Shown: positions 1-8,807, counted from the stretch's first letter. The stretch: 64,000 nucleotides of DNA from Croceibacterium salegens (GCF_009827435.1 NZ_WTYM01000030.1:212058-276057); one strand, 5' to 3'. Notes: generated by a model not told the origin, from the sequence alone. Numbers and translations: made by a program.

Positions 1-1
1 G

Positions 2-937
2 ACGCCAGCACCTGGCCCTTCGACAGACTCAGGGCGAGCGGATGGTGTAACCGGTAGCCGGATCATCGCCTCGCCGCTGGCCAAGCGGATTGCGGAGGAC
101 AAGGGCATCGATCTTTCGACCGTCACCGGCAGCGGCCCCAACGGGCGCATCGTGAAGGCTGACGTCGAGGGCGCGAAGCCCGGTACTGCAGCTCCGGCTG
201 CCGCTGCAGCGCCTGCAATCGCACCCGCCGAAGCGCAGGACTTCGGCATCCCGCACGAGGTCGAGAAGCTCTCCTCGATGCGCAAGACGATCGCGCGCCG
301 CCTCACCGAGTCGAAGCAGCAGATCCCGCACATCTACCTCACGGTGGACATCCGGCTCGACGCGCTGCTCAAGCTGCGCGGCGAGATCAACGCTGCGCTC
401 GAAGGCGATGGCATCAAGGTCTCGGTCAACGACATGCTGATCAAGGCGCTGGCCAAGGCGCTGAACCGCGTGCCGGTGTGCAACGTGCAGTTCGCCGGCG
501 ACAGCCTGCTCAAGTTCAGTCGCGCGGATATCTCGGTGGCAGTGTCGATCCCGGGCGGGCTCATCACCCCGATCATCGTCGATGCCGGCAGCAAGTCGGT
601 GTCGCAGATATCGGCCGAGATGAAGGACCTCGCCGCCCGCGCCCGCGACGGGAAGCTGCAACCGCACGAGTACCAGGGCGGCACCGCCAGTATCTCCAAC
701 ATGGGCATGTACGGCATCAAGCAGTTCGAGGCGGTGATCAATCCCCCGCAGGCGATGATCATGGCCATCGGCGCGGGCGAGAAGCGCCCCTACGTGGTCG
801 ACGACAGCCTGCAAATTGCTACCGTAATGAGTGCCACCGGCAGCTTCGACCACCGCGCCATCGACGGCGCCGACGGGGCCGAGCTGATGAAGGTCTTCAA
901 GGAGCTGTGCGAAAAGCCGCTGGGACTGGTGGCTTGA
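2..937 (+). CDS. pdhC: Pyruvate dehydrogenase E2 (dihydrolipoamide acetyltransferase), 3' part
   Basis: This is the E2 core of the pyruvate dehydrogenase complex, which moves acetyl groups from lipoamide to CoA. The reading frame is open from base 2, so the lipoyl domain and start lie upstream of the window. Visible are the peripheral-subunit-binding domain (SPLAKRIAEDKGIDL, then TGSGPNGRIVKADV), an Ala/Pro linker and the catalytic domain, which ends with the active-site motif SFDHRAIDGADGA. The E3 gene of the same complex lies 1.2 kb downstream on the same strand. The linker before the E3/E1-binding domain contains an in-frame repeat element (see 16-41). Identification is firm; pyruvate rather than oxoglutarate as substrate is inferred from the sequence style and the neighbouring lpdA. 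Confidence 0.93.
   Translation, partial: TPAPGPSTDSGRADGVTGSRIIASPLAKRIAEDKGIDLSTVTGSGPNGRIVKADVEGAKPGTAAPAAAAAPAIAPAEAQDFGIPHEVEKLSSMRKTIARRLTESKQQIPHIYLTVDIRLDALLKLRGEINAALEGDGIKVSVNDMLIKALAKALNRVPVCNVQFAGDSLLKFSRADISVAVSIPGGLITPIIVDAGSKSVSQISAEMKDLAARARDGKLQPHEYQGGTASISNMGMYGIKQFEAVINPPQAMIMAIGAGEKRPYVVDDSLQIATVMSATGSFDHRAIDGADGAELMKVFKELCEKPLGLVA
16..41. repeat. Dispersed CCCTTCGACA...CTCAGGGCGAGCGG-type repeat inside the E2 linker
   Basis: The bases from 16 to 41 match, from memory, a dispersed short repeat seen intergenically in many sphingomonad and other bacterial genomes (CCCTTCGACAxxCTCAGGGC followed by a GAxCGG tail). CCCT at 16-19 and AGGG at 31-34 form short complementary ends. 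Here it is read in frame within the E2 interdomain linker and adds a polar stretch (GPSTDSGRADG) that does not resemble the Ala/Pro linker seen elsewhere in the protein. Only one copy was noticed in this window. Confidence 0.55.
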
Positions 938-953
938 GCGCCGGGAGCGCGAA

Positions 954-1325
954 GTGACCGAGTTCCGCGACCCCGCCATTCGCGTCACTGCGATGCCGGC
1001 GGACACCAATGCCTACGGCGACATCTTCGGTGGCTGGCTGGTCAGCCTGATGGACGCCGCTGCAGGTCTAATCGCCGCGCGGCGGGCCAAGGGCAGGGCG
1101 GTGACCGTGGCCATGGACGGGATGCAGTTCCTTCACCCGGTCAAGGTGGGCGACGAGGTCTCGGTTTACGGGGAAATCACCAGGGTCGGTCGCACCAGCA
1201 TGACCATCCAGGTCGAGGCATGGCGGCGCCTGCGTGAGAGCGAGGATACCTGTAAGGTGACCGAGGCGGTGTTCACGTTCGTCGCCATCGACGAGAACGG
1301 ACGACCCCGGCCGGTAGGGGGATGA
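954..1325 (+). CDS. Acyl-CoA thioesterase, YciA-like hotdog fold
   Basis: This 123-residue hotdog-fold protein is predicted to hydrolyse acyl-CoA thioesters in the cytoplasm. The family signature NAYGDIFGGWLVSLMD carries the conserved Asn/Asp and Gly-Gly pattern of YciA/BACH-type thioesterases, and is followed by HPVKVGDEVSVYGE and the long strand GRTSMTIQVEAW. The start is GTG at 954, preceded by GGGAG. It sits 16 bases after the E2 stop and 7 bases before the next start, so it is probably cotranscribed with the pyruvate dehydrogenase genes. The physiological substrate cannot be read from the sequence. Confidence 0.85.
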   Translation: MTEFRDPAIRVTAMPADTNAYGDIFGGWLVSLMDAAAGLIAARRAKGRAVTVAMDGMQFLHPVKVGDEVSVYGEITRVGRTSMTIQVEAWRRLRESEDTCKVTEAVFTFVAIDENGRPRPVGG

Positions 1326-1332
1326 GGTGTCA

Positions 1333-2127
1333 ATGAAGCGCTTGATTGCCGTCACTGCAGCGCTTTTCCTGCCCGTTTCGGCAGTGTTGGCGTTGGACAC
1401 CGACAAGGCTGAAAGCCACTACTATCCGCGCGAGACCAGCGCACCGGGTGCGGCGCATCCCTGGCTTGTCATGCTGCCCGGTGGCGGTGGGATCGATGTC
1501 TTCGGCGACTACGATTTCTACTTCGACGTGGCGAAGGAATGGAATGAGGCGGGATATGACGTCCTCGTCATTCACTACCAGGCCGCCGCTCCGCTCGTGC
1601 CGGGCGCCGAACAGGCGAATCCCGCGAAGATGGAGCAGGCGGTTGTCACCGATGCCCTCGCCACGGCGAAGGCGAAAGGCTGGCTTGACTTGGAATGCCC
1701 GGGCTTCGTCATGGGATTCTCGTTCGGCGGCAACGGAACCATGCAGCTCGCGAAAGAACCGCCGGCCAACCTCGCTGGAGCGATCGGTTTCTATCCGGCG
1801 ATCCTCGGCCAATCGGATGGCTTCGACGCCAAGGTCCCGGTGCTGGTGCTGCAAGGGGACAAGGACCAACTCGTTTCGCCCCAGAAGCTCGATGCCTTCG
1901 TTGCCGCTTCGGCCGATCCCGCCAAGTTCACCGTAAAGCACTATCCCGGCGCGCATCACGGGTTCGACATACCTTCGCTCGAAAAGCCGGTGCTCTACAA
2001 TGGCGAGCGGTTCGAGTTCGATCCGGAGGCCGAGATCGCCTCGCACCTGGCAGTGACGAAATTCCGCTCGGCGCGGGTTAAGGCGGCAGGCGCCCCCGCA
2101 GAATGCACGATTCCACAGGACAACTGA
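1333..2127 (+). CDS. Secreted dienelactone-hydrolase-like alpha/beta hydrolase
   Basis: This is an alpha/beta hydrolase of about 264 residues with a cleavable signal peptide (MKRLIAVTAALFLPVSAVLA), so it is likely periplasmic. The nucleophile elbow reads GFSFGG, the acid-loop region is LQGDKDQLV and the catalytic histidine region is YPGAHHGFD, the order expected for dienelactone hydrolase relatives. ATG at 1333 is preferred over the in-frame GTG at 1327 because TGAGG lies 5 bases before it and the signal peptide then begins correctly. It lies between the E2-linked thioesterase and lpdA. The substrate is unknown. Confidence 0.8.
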   Translation: MKRLIAVTAALFLPVSAVLALDTDKAESHYYPRETSAPGAAHPWLVMLPGGGGIDVFGDYDFYFDVAKEWNEAGYDVLVIHYQAAAPLVPGAEQANPAKMEQAVVTDALATAKAKGWLDLECPGFVMGFSFGGNGTMQLAKEPPANLAGAIGFYPAILGQSDGFDAKVPVLVLQGDKDQLVSPQKLDAFVAASADPAKFTVKHYPGAHHGFDIPSLEKPVLYNGERFEFDPEAEIASHLAVTKFRSARVKAAGAPAECTIPQDN

Positions 2128-2132
2128 TACCC

Positions 2133-3542
2133 ATGGCTACTCAATACGACGTCATTGTTCTCGGCTCCGGACCCGGCGGATACGTCGCAGCGATCCGCTG
2201 TGCGCAGCTGGGTCTGAACACGGCCATCGTCGAGAGAGAACTCCTCGGCGGCATCTGCCTCAACTGGGGCTGCATCCCGACCAAGGCGCTGCTGCGCTCT
2301 GCGGAGATCTTCCACTACATGCAGCACGCCGGGGACTACGGGCTAAAGGCCAAGGAGATCGAGGCCGATCTCGAAGCGGTGGTGAAGCGCAGCCGCGGCG
2401 TCGCCAAGCAGCTCAACGCCGGCGTCACCCACCTGATGAAGAAGAACAAGATCGCGGTGCACATGGGCACGGGCACGATGACCGGCCCGACCAGCATGAC
2501 CGTGAAGGGTGAGAAGGGCGAGGAAAAGCTCACCGCCAAGCACGTCATCCTAGCCACCGGCGCGCGGGCGCGCGACCTGCCGTTCGCCCCGGCCGACGGC
2601 AAACGCGTGTGGACCTATCGCCACGCCATGACCCCGCCGGAAATGCCCAAGAAGCTTCTCGTTATCGGCTCGGGCGCGATCGGCATCGAGTTCGCCAGCT
2701 TCTACAACGACATGGGCGCCGAGGTGACCGTGGTCGAAATGCTCGACCGCGTGGTACCGGTCGAGGACAAGGACGTTTCCGCCTTCCTCGAAAAGTCGCT
2801 CACCAAGCAGGGCATGACGATCATGACCGGGGCTGGGGTCGAGGACATCAAGGTCACGGCCAGCGGCGTGAAGGCGAAGATCAAGGCCAAGGACGGCAAA
2901 GTCGCCGAGAGCGAGTTCAGCCACTGCATCGTCGCCATCGGCATCGTGCCCAACACCGAGAACATCGGGCTGGAAAAGCTCGTCGAGATGGATCGCGGGT
3001 TCATCCAGATCGACCCCTACGGCCGCACCAAGTCGAAGGGCATGTGGGCAATCGGCGACTGCGTTCCCGGTCCGTGGCTGGCGCACAAGGCGAGCCACGA
3101 GGGCGTCACCGCGGCGGAAAGCATCGCCAAGGAGCTCGGCAACAAGGACGTCCACCCGCACCCCCTCGACCGCAACAACATCCCTGGCTGCACCTACTGC
3201 CACCCGCAGATCGCCAGCGTCGGCATGACCGAGGCCAAGGCCAGGGAAGCGGGCTACGAGGTCAAGGTCGGCACATTCCCGTTCATCGGCAACGGCAAGG
3301 CCATCGCTCTGGGCGAGGCGGAGGGCTTCACCAAGACCGTGTTCGACGCGAAGACCGGCGAACTGCTCGGCGCGCATATGGTCGGGGCGGAAGTCACCGA
3401 GATGATCCAGGGCTACGTTGTCGGCAAGACGCTCGAGACGACCGAAGCGGAACTGATGAACACCATCTTCCCGCACCCGACCATTTCGGAATCGATGCAC
3501 GAAAGCGTGCTCGGCGCGTACGGACGCGCGCTGCACATCTGA
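2133..3542 (+). CDS. lpdA: Dihydrolipoyl dehydrogenase (E3)
   Basis: This flavoprotein of 469 residues reoxidises dihydrolipoamide with NAD+ in 2-oxoacid dehydrogenase complexes. The N-terminal FAD motif is GSGPGGYVAAIRCAQLG, and the redox-active disulfide is in GGICLNWGCIPTKAL (Cys-x4-Cys). The NAD-binding motif is GSGAIGIEFASFY, and the C-terminal dimer domain ends with HPTISESMHESV, which carries the active-site His-Glu pair. The start at 2133 gives the usual N-terminus (MATQYDVIVLGSGPGGY) and lies 5 bases after the preceding stop; an in-frame ATG at 2103 would overlap the hydrolase. Placement near the E2 gene supports a role in pyruvate dehydrogenase. Confidence 0.97.
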   Translation: MATQYDVIVLGSGPGGYVAAIRCAQLGLNTAIVERELLGGICLNWGCIPTKALLRSAEIFHYMQHAGDYGLKAKEIEADLEAVVKRSRGVAKQLNAGVTHLMKKNKIAVHMGTGTMTGPTSMTVKGEKGEEKLTAKHVILATGARARDLPFAPADGKRVWTYRHAMTPPEMPKKLLVIGSGAIGIEFASFYNDMGAEVTVVEMLDRVVPVEDKDVSAFLEKSLTKQGMTIMTGAGVEDIKVTASGVKAKIKAKDGKVAESEFSHCIVAIGIVPNTENIGLEKLVEMDRGFIQIDPYGRTKSKGMWAIGDCVPGPWLAHKASHEGVTAAESIAKELGNKDVHPHPLDRNNIPGCTYCHPQIASVGMTEAKAREAGYEVKVGTFPFIGNGKAIALGEAEGFTKTVFDAKTGELLGAHMVGAEVTEMIQGYVVGKTLETTEAELMNTIFPHPTISESMHESVLGAYGRALHI

Positions 3543-3565
3543 TACCCGTCACTGGGGAGAGGCGC

Positions 3566-4480
3566 ATGACGGTTCGAACGGTAAAGGCCGGCCTCGCGCT
3601 GCTGCTGGCGGTGGGGCTGGCGGCGGCGTCTCCGGGCGCTGCGCAGCAGGGGTCGGGCCCGCTGGTCGTGCGGCTTTGGCCCGATGGCGCACCGGGTGCC
3701 GGCGAACGGCGCAACCAGCCCGAGGTGGCGCGCGACTGGTGGATCAAGAACGTCAACGATCCCACGCTCACGGCCTTTCCGGCCGATCCGCGTCACGCCA
3801 ACGGAGCAGCGATAAACGTGGTGCCGGGCGGAGGACATCGCGAGATCGTCTGGACCAGCGAGGGGCCGAACGTTGCCCGCGTCCTCAATCGGATGGGCAT
3901 CGCCGCCTACGTGCTCAAGTACCGCCTCGCGAACGAAGAGGGTTCGACCTACAGCGTCGAGGATGCCGCCGCCGACACGCGCCGCGCTATCCGCTGGCTG
4001 CGCGCCAATGCCGAGGCGCAGCACGTCGATCCCGATCGCATCGGTGTGATGGGCTTTTCCGCCGGTGGCGAACTGGTGACGATGGTCGCCGACAACCCCG
4101 ACCCCCCCGCTTCGCGCGCCGCCGATCCGCAGAAGGACGTGAGCGCCCGGCCGGACTTCCAGGTGCTGGTCTTCCCCGGTCCGGGCGGACAGCCGGCCAG
4201 CGCGGTTTCGTCCGCGCCCCCGGCCTTCCTCGTCGCCGGATCGCTCGACCAGTGCTGCGGCGCACCGACCGTCGCGCTCTACGAACAGCTCCGCAAGGCC
4301 GGAATATCGGCGGAACTGCACATGTACGCGGGCGCCGACCATGCCTTCAACATCGACGAAACCGACCTCGTCGGCGTGCTGCACTGGCCTGACCGTCTCG
4401 CTGACTGGATGGCCGATTCGGGGCTGATGGACGAACGCAGCGCGCAGGGCACTGGCCCGGCAGGAGACAAGCGACAGTAA
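3566..4480 (+). CDS. Secreted alpha/beta hydrolase (acetyl-xylan-esterase/BD-FAE-like)
   Basis: This 304-residue protein has a signal peptide (MTVRTVKAGLALLLAVGLAAA) and an esterase/lipase fold. It shows VVPGGGHREIVW near the oxyanion hole, the nucleophile elbow GFSAGGELV, the acid region AGSLDQCC and the histidine region GADHAFNI, all in the right order. The opening VVRLWPDGAPGA is typical of secreted esterases linked to plant polysaccharides. The start at 3566 follows a GGGGAGAGG stretch and lies just after the lpdA stop. The frame is open much further upstream, but that part is antisense-like noise inside lpdA. Substrate unknown. Confidence 0.83.
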   Translation: MTVRTVKAGLALLLAVGLAAASPGAAQQGSGPLVVRLWPDGAPGAGERRNQPEVARDWWIKNVNDPTLTAFPADPRHANGAAINVVPGGGHREIVWTSEGPNVARVLNRMGIAAYVLKYRLANEEGSTYSVEDAAADTRRAIRWLRANAEAQHVDPDRIGVMGFSAGGELVTMVADNPDPPASRAADPQKDVSARPDFQVLVFPGPGGQPASAVSSAPPAFLVAGSLDQCCGAPTVALYEQLRKAGISAELHMYAGADHAFNIDETDLVGVLHWPDRLADWMADSGLMDERSAQGTGPAGDKRQ

Positions 4481-4589
4481 ACCCAGCGTGCTGCACGCTC
4501 GACTTGCGGTAAACCGTTCGTCGCAATTGCCATTCCCGTCGCGGAACCGCCGCATTGCCGCGGTAGTTTTGCGGTTGAGGAGAGCGGCA

Positions 4590-4757
4590 ATGGAATACGA
4601 AACTCGTGAAGACGGGCTGCTGTTCGACCATTCGACCAGCAACCCCAGTCTCGATCGTCGCCCGGTGAAACCGCTCCGCAAGCCGGTTGTGCGTGGGCTC
4701 GAGCGGACACTTCAAAAGGGTGAACTGATCCCTGAAGAGGATGACCAGCTCGCTTAG
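4590..4757 (+). CDS. Small hypothetical protein, 55 aa
   Basis: This is a 55-residue soluble, charged protein (MEYETREDGLLFDHSTSNP at the N-terminus, acidic PEEDDQLA at the C-terminus). The start is supported by GAGGAG 7 bases upstream. It fills the space between the esterase and the tRNA-Ser gene and has no visible domain. I do not recognise a family; the strong ribosome-binding site is the main argument for it being real. Confidence 0.55.
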   Translation: MEYETREDGLLFDHSTSNPSLDRRPVKPLRKPVVRGLERTLQKGELIPEEDDQLA

Positions 4758-4765
4758 GTAGAAGT

Positions 4766-4855
4766 TGGCGGACAGGGTGGGATTCGAACCCACGGTGGAC
4801 TTGCGCCCACGGCGGTTTTCAAGACCGCTGCCTTAAACCACTCGGCCACCTGTCC
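4766..4855 (-). tRNA. tRNA-Ser (anticodon UGA)
   Basis: Read on the minus strand, the molecule has acceptor arm GGACAGG/CCTGTCC, a long variable arm typical of class II tRNAs, the T-loop GGTTCGAATCC and an encoded CCA. The anticodon stem GCGGT/ACCGC holds the loop CTTGAAA, giving anticodon TGA, which reads UCA codons. Its length of 90 bases including CCA is normal for tRNA-Ser. Confidence 0.97.
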
Positions 4856-4981
4856 GCGCCGGTTGCGGCTATCGCCGAAATGCGGGCTTGTCACCCGTGA
4901 CTCTCGACCTACGATCATTTAGACAAAATCAACTGGGTGGCCGCAAGCCAATCGGCGCGGCGGGGAGATAGGGGTGAGGAC

Positions 4982-5758
4982 ATGAAACTGCGGGCTGTCA
5001 GGGCAACAATTGCAACGACTTTCGCGGTGGCGTCGATCGCCATGAGTTCGGCCGCTGCGGCGCAGAGCCAATGCTCGCGCGAGACACTGGACGACATTGC
5101 CGCCAAGTACGCCGAGGGCCAGAAGCAGGGGTCGATCTTCACCTTGCCGGTGGGCGAATGGGTCGACTATCGCGAGAACGGAGAGCTGGTCTCAACCGCG
5201 GTCGGGGTGATCGCGCAGCCGTCGGAATTCGCTTGGCAACTCGACGTCATCGATCCCGGCAGCTGCCATGTGATCGTCCAGGGCGTGATCCTCGAACCGA
5301 CGCCTTATGTCGTGACGACCCAACTGGCCTGGACCTTCAACGGTCTCGGCCAGATTCGCTCGACGGTCATCCGCGAGGGCGACCCCAAGTTCGACGCCAA
5401 GAAGACCTTCGAATACGCTAGCAAGGAAGACTGGGGGGAAATCCCGGAGGGCCAGCGCAACACGCGTGACGAGCTAATCGCCGTCGCCAACGCATATCTC
5501 GACAGGATGGGGGGCGGGGACGGCACCGTCGCGCTCGCCTCGAACTGCGACCGGATCGACAATGGCGCCTATGTGGCGAATTGCGAGCCCGGCACCGGTC
5601 CGGCCTTCCTCAAGCGCGAACTGTCTGTCGACGTGGCCAAGGGAACCGTGGCGGTGGTGTCCAACCGGGGTGAGGACGAAGGCCCCCAGGATGCGCGTAT
5701 TTTCCGAATCGAAGGCGGCAAGATCCGCCACGTCCATGCGGTTGCCCCGTCGCTCTGA
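4982..5758 (+). CDS. Secreted protein of unknown function, paralogue 1 of a tandem pair
   Basis: This 258-residue protein has a signal peptide ending AAAAQ. Its body is homologous to the next gene: both share the pattern of an early Cys, GEWVDYRENGELVS (here) or GNWVTYHENGELST (next gene), the segment FDAKKTFEYASKEDWGEIP and the C-terminal RIEGGKIRHVHAV. Three further cysteines may form disulfides in the periplasm. The start at 4982 follows GGGGTGAGGA. I do not recognise a named family. The two genes look like a recent tandem duplication that has since diverged. Confidence 0.75.
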   Translation: MKLRAVRATIATTFAVASIAMSSAAAAQSQCSRETLDDIAAKYAEGQKQGSIFTLPVGEWVDYRENGELVSTAVGVIAQPSEFAWQLDVIDPGSCHVIVQGVILEPTPYVVTTQLAWTFNGLGQIRSTVIREGDPKFDAKKTFEYASKEDWGEIPEGQRNTRDELIAVANAYLDRMGGGDGTVALASNCDRIDNGAYVANCEPGTGPAFLKRELSVDVAKGTVAVVSNRGEDEGPQDARIFRIEGGKIRHVHAVAPSL

Positions 5759-5805
5759 GGGGGTGCCGGGCTAATTCAGGTGCAGACTCTGCCAAGGAGA
5801 GGGAA

Positions 5806-6672
5806 GTGAAGGTTTCGAAAATTGCTGCACTCGTGGTCGCGGCGGCAACGATGGCGACGGCAAGCCCCGCGGCGGCGCAGTTCTTCGGGGGAACGTGCAC
5901 CCGGGCCGAGCTTCAGGAAATGGCCGACAAGTACATCAAGGGACAAACGGAGGGCCTGCCGCTCTATGTCCCGATGGGCAACTGGGTCACCTATCACGAG
6001 AACGGCGAGCTCTCGACGATGTCGCAGGGCACGTTCTCGATCCCGCTCAAGGTCGCCCATCACCGGGCGGCGCTCGATACCGACCAGTGCAAGGTCTTCC
6101 TCGAAATCGTGAGCTACGAAAGCGAGAAGCCTTATGTCATCGCCGTCCAGTTCGGGGCGCGTGGGGGCAACGCCAGCAATTTCGAAGTCATCTCGACCAC
6201 CAAGGGCGACTGGCTGTTCGACGCCAAGTACACATATGAATATGCCCGGCGCGAAGACTGGTCGGAAATCCCCGACGACAAGCGCAACACGCCGGCCGAG
6301 CTCAAGGCGGCGGCCGATGCCTACCTCGACCTGTTCAAGGACAAGTCGGTGCAGGTGCCGTGGGGCACGCCGTGCAACCGGCTCGAAGGTTCGGTCTACA
6401 CCAATGCCGATACCTGCAACGTCGGCGTTCCGGACAACATCGACATGATCGACCGTGAATACGTAATCGACCCGGTAATCGGGGCGGTCGACGTGTTCCT
6501 AAAGATGGGCCCGAACAAGCGGCCGGACAGCCACCTGTTCCGCATCGAGAACGGCAAGATTCGCTTCGTCCACACCGTGACCAACTGCCTCGGCGACGAC
6601 AACTGCGGCTTCGGATCGTTCGACGAGATGCTGAAAAAGAATCCGCAAATGCGTCCACCTTTCAAGGACTAG
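5806..6672 (+). CDS. Secreted protein of unknown function, paralogue 2 of a tandem pair
   Basis: This 288-residue exported protein (signal peptide ending SPAAAQ) is a paralogue of the gene 48 bases upstream. It shares GNWVTYHENGELST, FDAKYTYEYARREDWSEIP, a conserved Ala-Asp-Ala-Tyr-Leu-Asp helix and the closing RIENGKIRFVHTV. It carries an extra C-terminal tail of about 30 residues with two cysteines. The GTG start at 5806 is fixed by AAGGAG 6 bases upstream. The function is not recognisable. Confidence 0.77.
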   Translation: MKVSKIAALVVAAATMATASPAAAQFFGGTCTRAELQEMADKYIKGQTEGLPLYVPMGNWVTYHENGELSTMSQGTFSIPLKVAHHRAALDTDQCKVFLEIVSYESEKPYVIAVQFGARGGNASNFEVISTTKGDWLFDAKYTYEYARREDWSEIPDDKRNTPAELKAAADAYLDLFKDKSVQVPWGTPCNRLEGSVYTNADTCNVGVPDNIDMIDREYVIDPVIGAVDVFLKMGPNKRPDSHLFRIENGKIRFVHTVTNCLGDDNCGFGSFDEMLKKNPQMRPPFKD

Positions 6673-6751
6673 GCGCAGCGGGAAATCGGTTCGGCGCATT
6701 TGCGCGCTGAGGGGATTCACAGTTCAGGCGATGCGTGCGAGGATGGCTTCC

Positions 6752-7768
6752 ATGAAGTTACCCGTGCGTCTCGCTCCCCTCCTTGCCATTCTCGCATTCG
6801 GCACGGCAGCCAGTGCGCAGGACATGCCGTTCGATTCCTATCTCCAGCTCGTTGCTGCCAAGGCGCGGGCGCAGGGCGCCAGCGAATCCTCGATCCGCGC
6901 GGTCCTGGACGGGCTCCAGCCAAACCAGCGGGTGATCTCGCTCGACCGCGGTAATCTCTCTTCGGGCGGCAGTGTGAGCGGGTTCCCGCCGCTCGCCCCC
7001 TATATCGCCAGCCACAACACTACGGCGCGGATCGAACAGGGGCGGCGCATGTATGCGCAGCTCGGCTCTCTCGCGCGGCGTGTGGAGAGCCAGTACGGCG
7101 TTCCTGCTTCGATCCTGCTGGCGATCTGGGGGCACGAAACGAGCTACGGTGCGGTCAAGGGCGGCTTTGACCTGCCGGCCGCGCTGGCCACGCTGGCGTG
7201 GGAAGGGCGCCGCCGCGACCTCTTCGAAGCCGAGTTAATCGACACCATCAAGATGGTCGACCGCGGCGTGCCGCGCAGCCGTCTCGTCGGCAGCTGGGCC
7301 GGCGCCTTCGGCAATCCGCAGTTCCTGCCCAGCGTCTACCTGCGGCTTGCGCAGGATGGAGACGGGGACGGGAAGGCCGACATCTGGAACAACGAAGCCG
7401 ACACGCTTGCCTCGATCGCCAACTATTTTCGCGATGCGGGCTGGCGCAACGGGCAACCGTGGGGTGTGCGGGCCTTCGTGCCCGACAGCGTCGACCGTGA
7501 GGCCGTCAGGAGCAACCTAGTCGCGCCGGTCTGCCGGCGCGTCCATGTGCGCCACAGCAAGTGGATGACGGTGCGGGAATGGCGCGCGCTGGGGGTCGTT
7601 CCGCAGAATTACATCCCCGAGGACGCCATCGCCTCGCTGTTCGAACCCGATGGGCCGGCCGCGCCGGGCTACCTCTTAACCCAGAATTATAGGGTTATCC
7701 TCGAATATAACTGCTCGAACTACTACGCGATGAGTGTGGGGTTGCTTGCAGATGAGATTGCCCGTTGA
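6752..7768 (+). CDS. mltB: Lytic murein transglycosylase, MltB type
   Basis: This exported enzyme cleaves peptidoglycan glycan strands to form anhydromuramic ends. Near residue 125 it has the catalytic motif WGHETSYG, followed by LPAALATLAWEGRRRDLFE, GSWAGAFGNPQFLPS and the DGDGDGKADIWN loop, all characteristic of the MltB family. The C-terminal segment ends LLTQNYRVILEYNCSNYYA. A signal peptide precedes the mature part. ATG 6752 has GAGG 9 bases upstream; ATG 6731 and 6743 are in frame and cannot be excluded. It overlaps rlpA, and the two probably act together in wall remodelling. Confidence 0.92.
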   Translation: MKLPVRLAPLLAILAFGTAASAQDMPFDSYLQLVAAKARAQGASESSIRAVLDGLQPNQRVISLDRGNLSSGGSVSGFPPLAPYIASHNTTARIEQGRRMYAQLGSLARRVESQYGVPASILLAIWGHETSYGAVKGGFDLPAALATLAWEGRRRDLFEAELIDTIKMVDRGVPRSRLVGSWAGAFGNPQFLPSVYLRLAQDGDGDGKADIWNNEADTLASIANYFRDAGWRNGQPWGVRAFVPDSVDREAVRSNLVAPVCRRVHVRHSKWMTVREWRALGVVPQNYIPEDAIASLFEPDGPAAPGYLLTQNYRVILEYNCSNYYAMSVGLLADEIAR

Positions 7769-8807
7769 GGATTTCCGCCGCCGTGCGCTGCGCATCGGCC
7801 TGATTGCCCTCGGCCCGACCGCACTTAGCGGTTGCGCCGTGTTTGGCAGCGACAGCGACTTTGCCGACCTTGGTCCGGCCCCGACCGGCCCGGCCTACCA
7901 GAACGCCGGCACCGGCCCGGCTGCGGACTATCCGGTCGTTGTCGGCGATCCTTACCGTATCGGTTCGACCGTATTCACTCCCGCCGACACGCTCAATTAC
8001 GACGAAGTCGGCTATGCCGTCGCCGACAGCGGCAACGGCGTTTCGGGCTCGCACCACACGCTGCCCCTGCCGAGCTATATCGAGGTGACTGCGCTCGACA
8101 CTGGCAAGACCATCCTCGTCCGGCTCGAACGGCGCGGTCCGATGAACGGCGATTCGCTCGTGGCGCTTTCGCCTGCCGCCTTCGCGCAAATCGGCGCGGC
8201 CCCCGGGGTCCCGGTGCGTGTTCGCCGAGTCAATCCGCAAGAGGAAGAGCGCGCGATGCTGCGGCTCGGCCAGACGGCCCCGTCGCGCATGGATACGCCC
8301 GAATCGCTGCTCGCCGTGCTCAAGCGCAAGCTCCCGGCGAGCGGGTCGGTGCAACTGGCGCGGAGCGAGCCGCCGAGGCCGATTGCCGGCGTTGCCGTCG
8401 CGCCGAGCAACGTTGGCCAGTCCGCTGCACCTGCCTACGCGCCTCCGGCTCAGGCTCGCCCCACATCGGCTCCTGCGCTTCCTCCGCTCGGTCAGTCGCA
8501 GGCCCAGCAGGCCTACAGCGCTCCCCCGCCTGCCTACAGCCCGCCGCAGCGTGTGGCACAGCCAGCGCCGGTCCAGCCGCAGGTTGCGAGCGCCAGCAAT
8601 GGCGCCTTCATCGTCCAGGTCGCGGCGCTCAGCTCGTACGACAGTGCCCAGCGCGTCGCCAACGTGATCGGCGGCCGGGTCACACAGACCGGTTCGCTCT
8701 TCCGCATCCGGACCGGCCCATTCGCAACCCGGGGACAGGCCGAGGCGAGCCTCGCAAAGGTCCGGGCCGCGGGTTATAGCGACGCACGAATCTTCACCAA
8801 CGGCTGA
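7752..8807 (+). CDS. rlpA: RlpA-like lipoprotein with SPOR domain
   Basis: This septal-ring lipoprotein of about 351 residues is related to RlpA, which trims denuded glycan strands. The N-terminus ends in a lipobox (LSGC), giving outer- or inner-membrane lipid anchoring. A double-psi beta-barrel region follows (about residues 75-165), then a Pro/Ala-rich linker, then a C-terminal SPOR domain (about 280-351, FIVQVAALSSYDSAQRVA). SPOR domains bind denuded septal peptidoglycan. It overlaps the end of the transglycosylase gene by 17 bases and precedes dacA. Start 7734 is an alternative. Confidence 0.9.
   Translation: MRLPVEDFRRRALRIGLIALGPTALSGCAVFGSDSDFADLGPAPTGPAYQNAGTGPAADYPVVVGDPYRIGSTVFTPADTLNYDEVGYAVADSGNGVSGSHHTLPLPSYIEVTALDTGKTILVRLERRGPMNGDSLVALSPAAFAQIGAAPGVPVRVRRVNPQEEERAMLRLGQTAPSRMDTPESLLAVLKRKLPASGSVQLARSEPPRPIAGVAVAPSNVGQSAAPAYAPPAQARPTSAPALPPLGQSQAQQAYSAPPPAYSPPQRVAQPAPVQPQVASASNGAFIVQVAALSSYDSAQRVANVIGGRVTQTGSLFRIRTGPFATRGQAEASLAKVRAAGYSDARIFTNG

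Noticed and set aside
2609..3565. Long upstream extension of the esterase gene
   Set aside because: It lies inside lpdA in another frame; the true start at 3566 is followed by a signal peptide.
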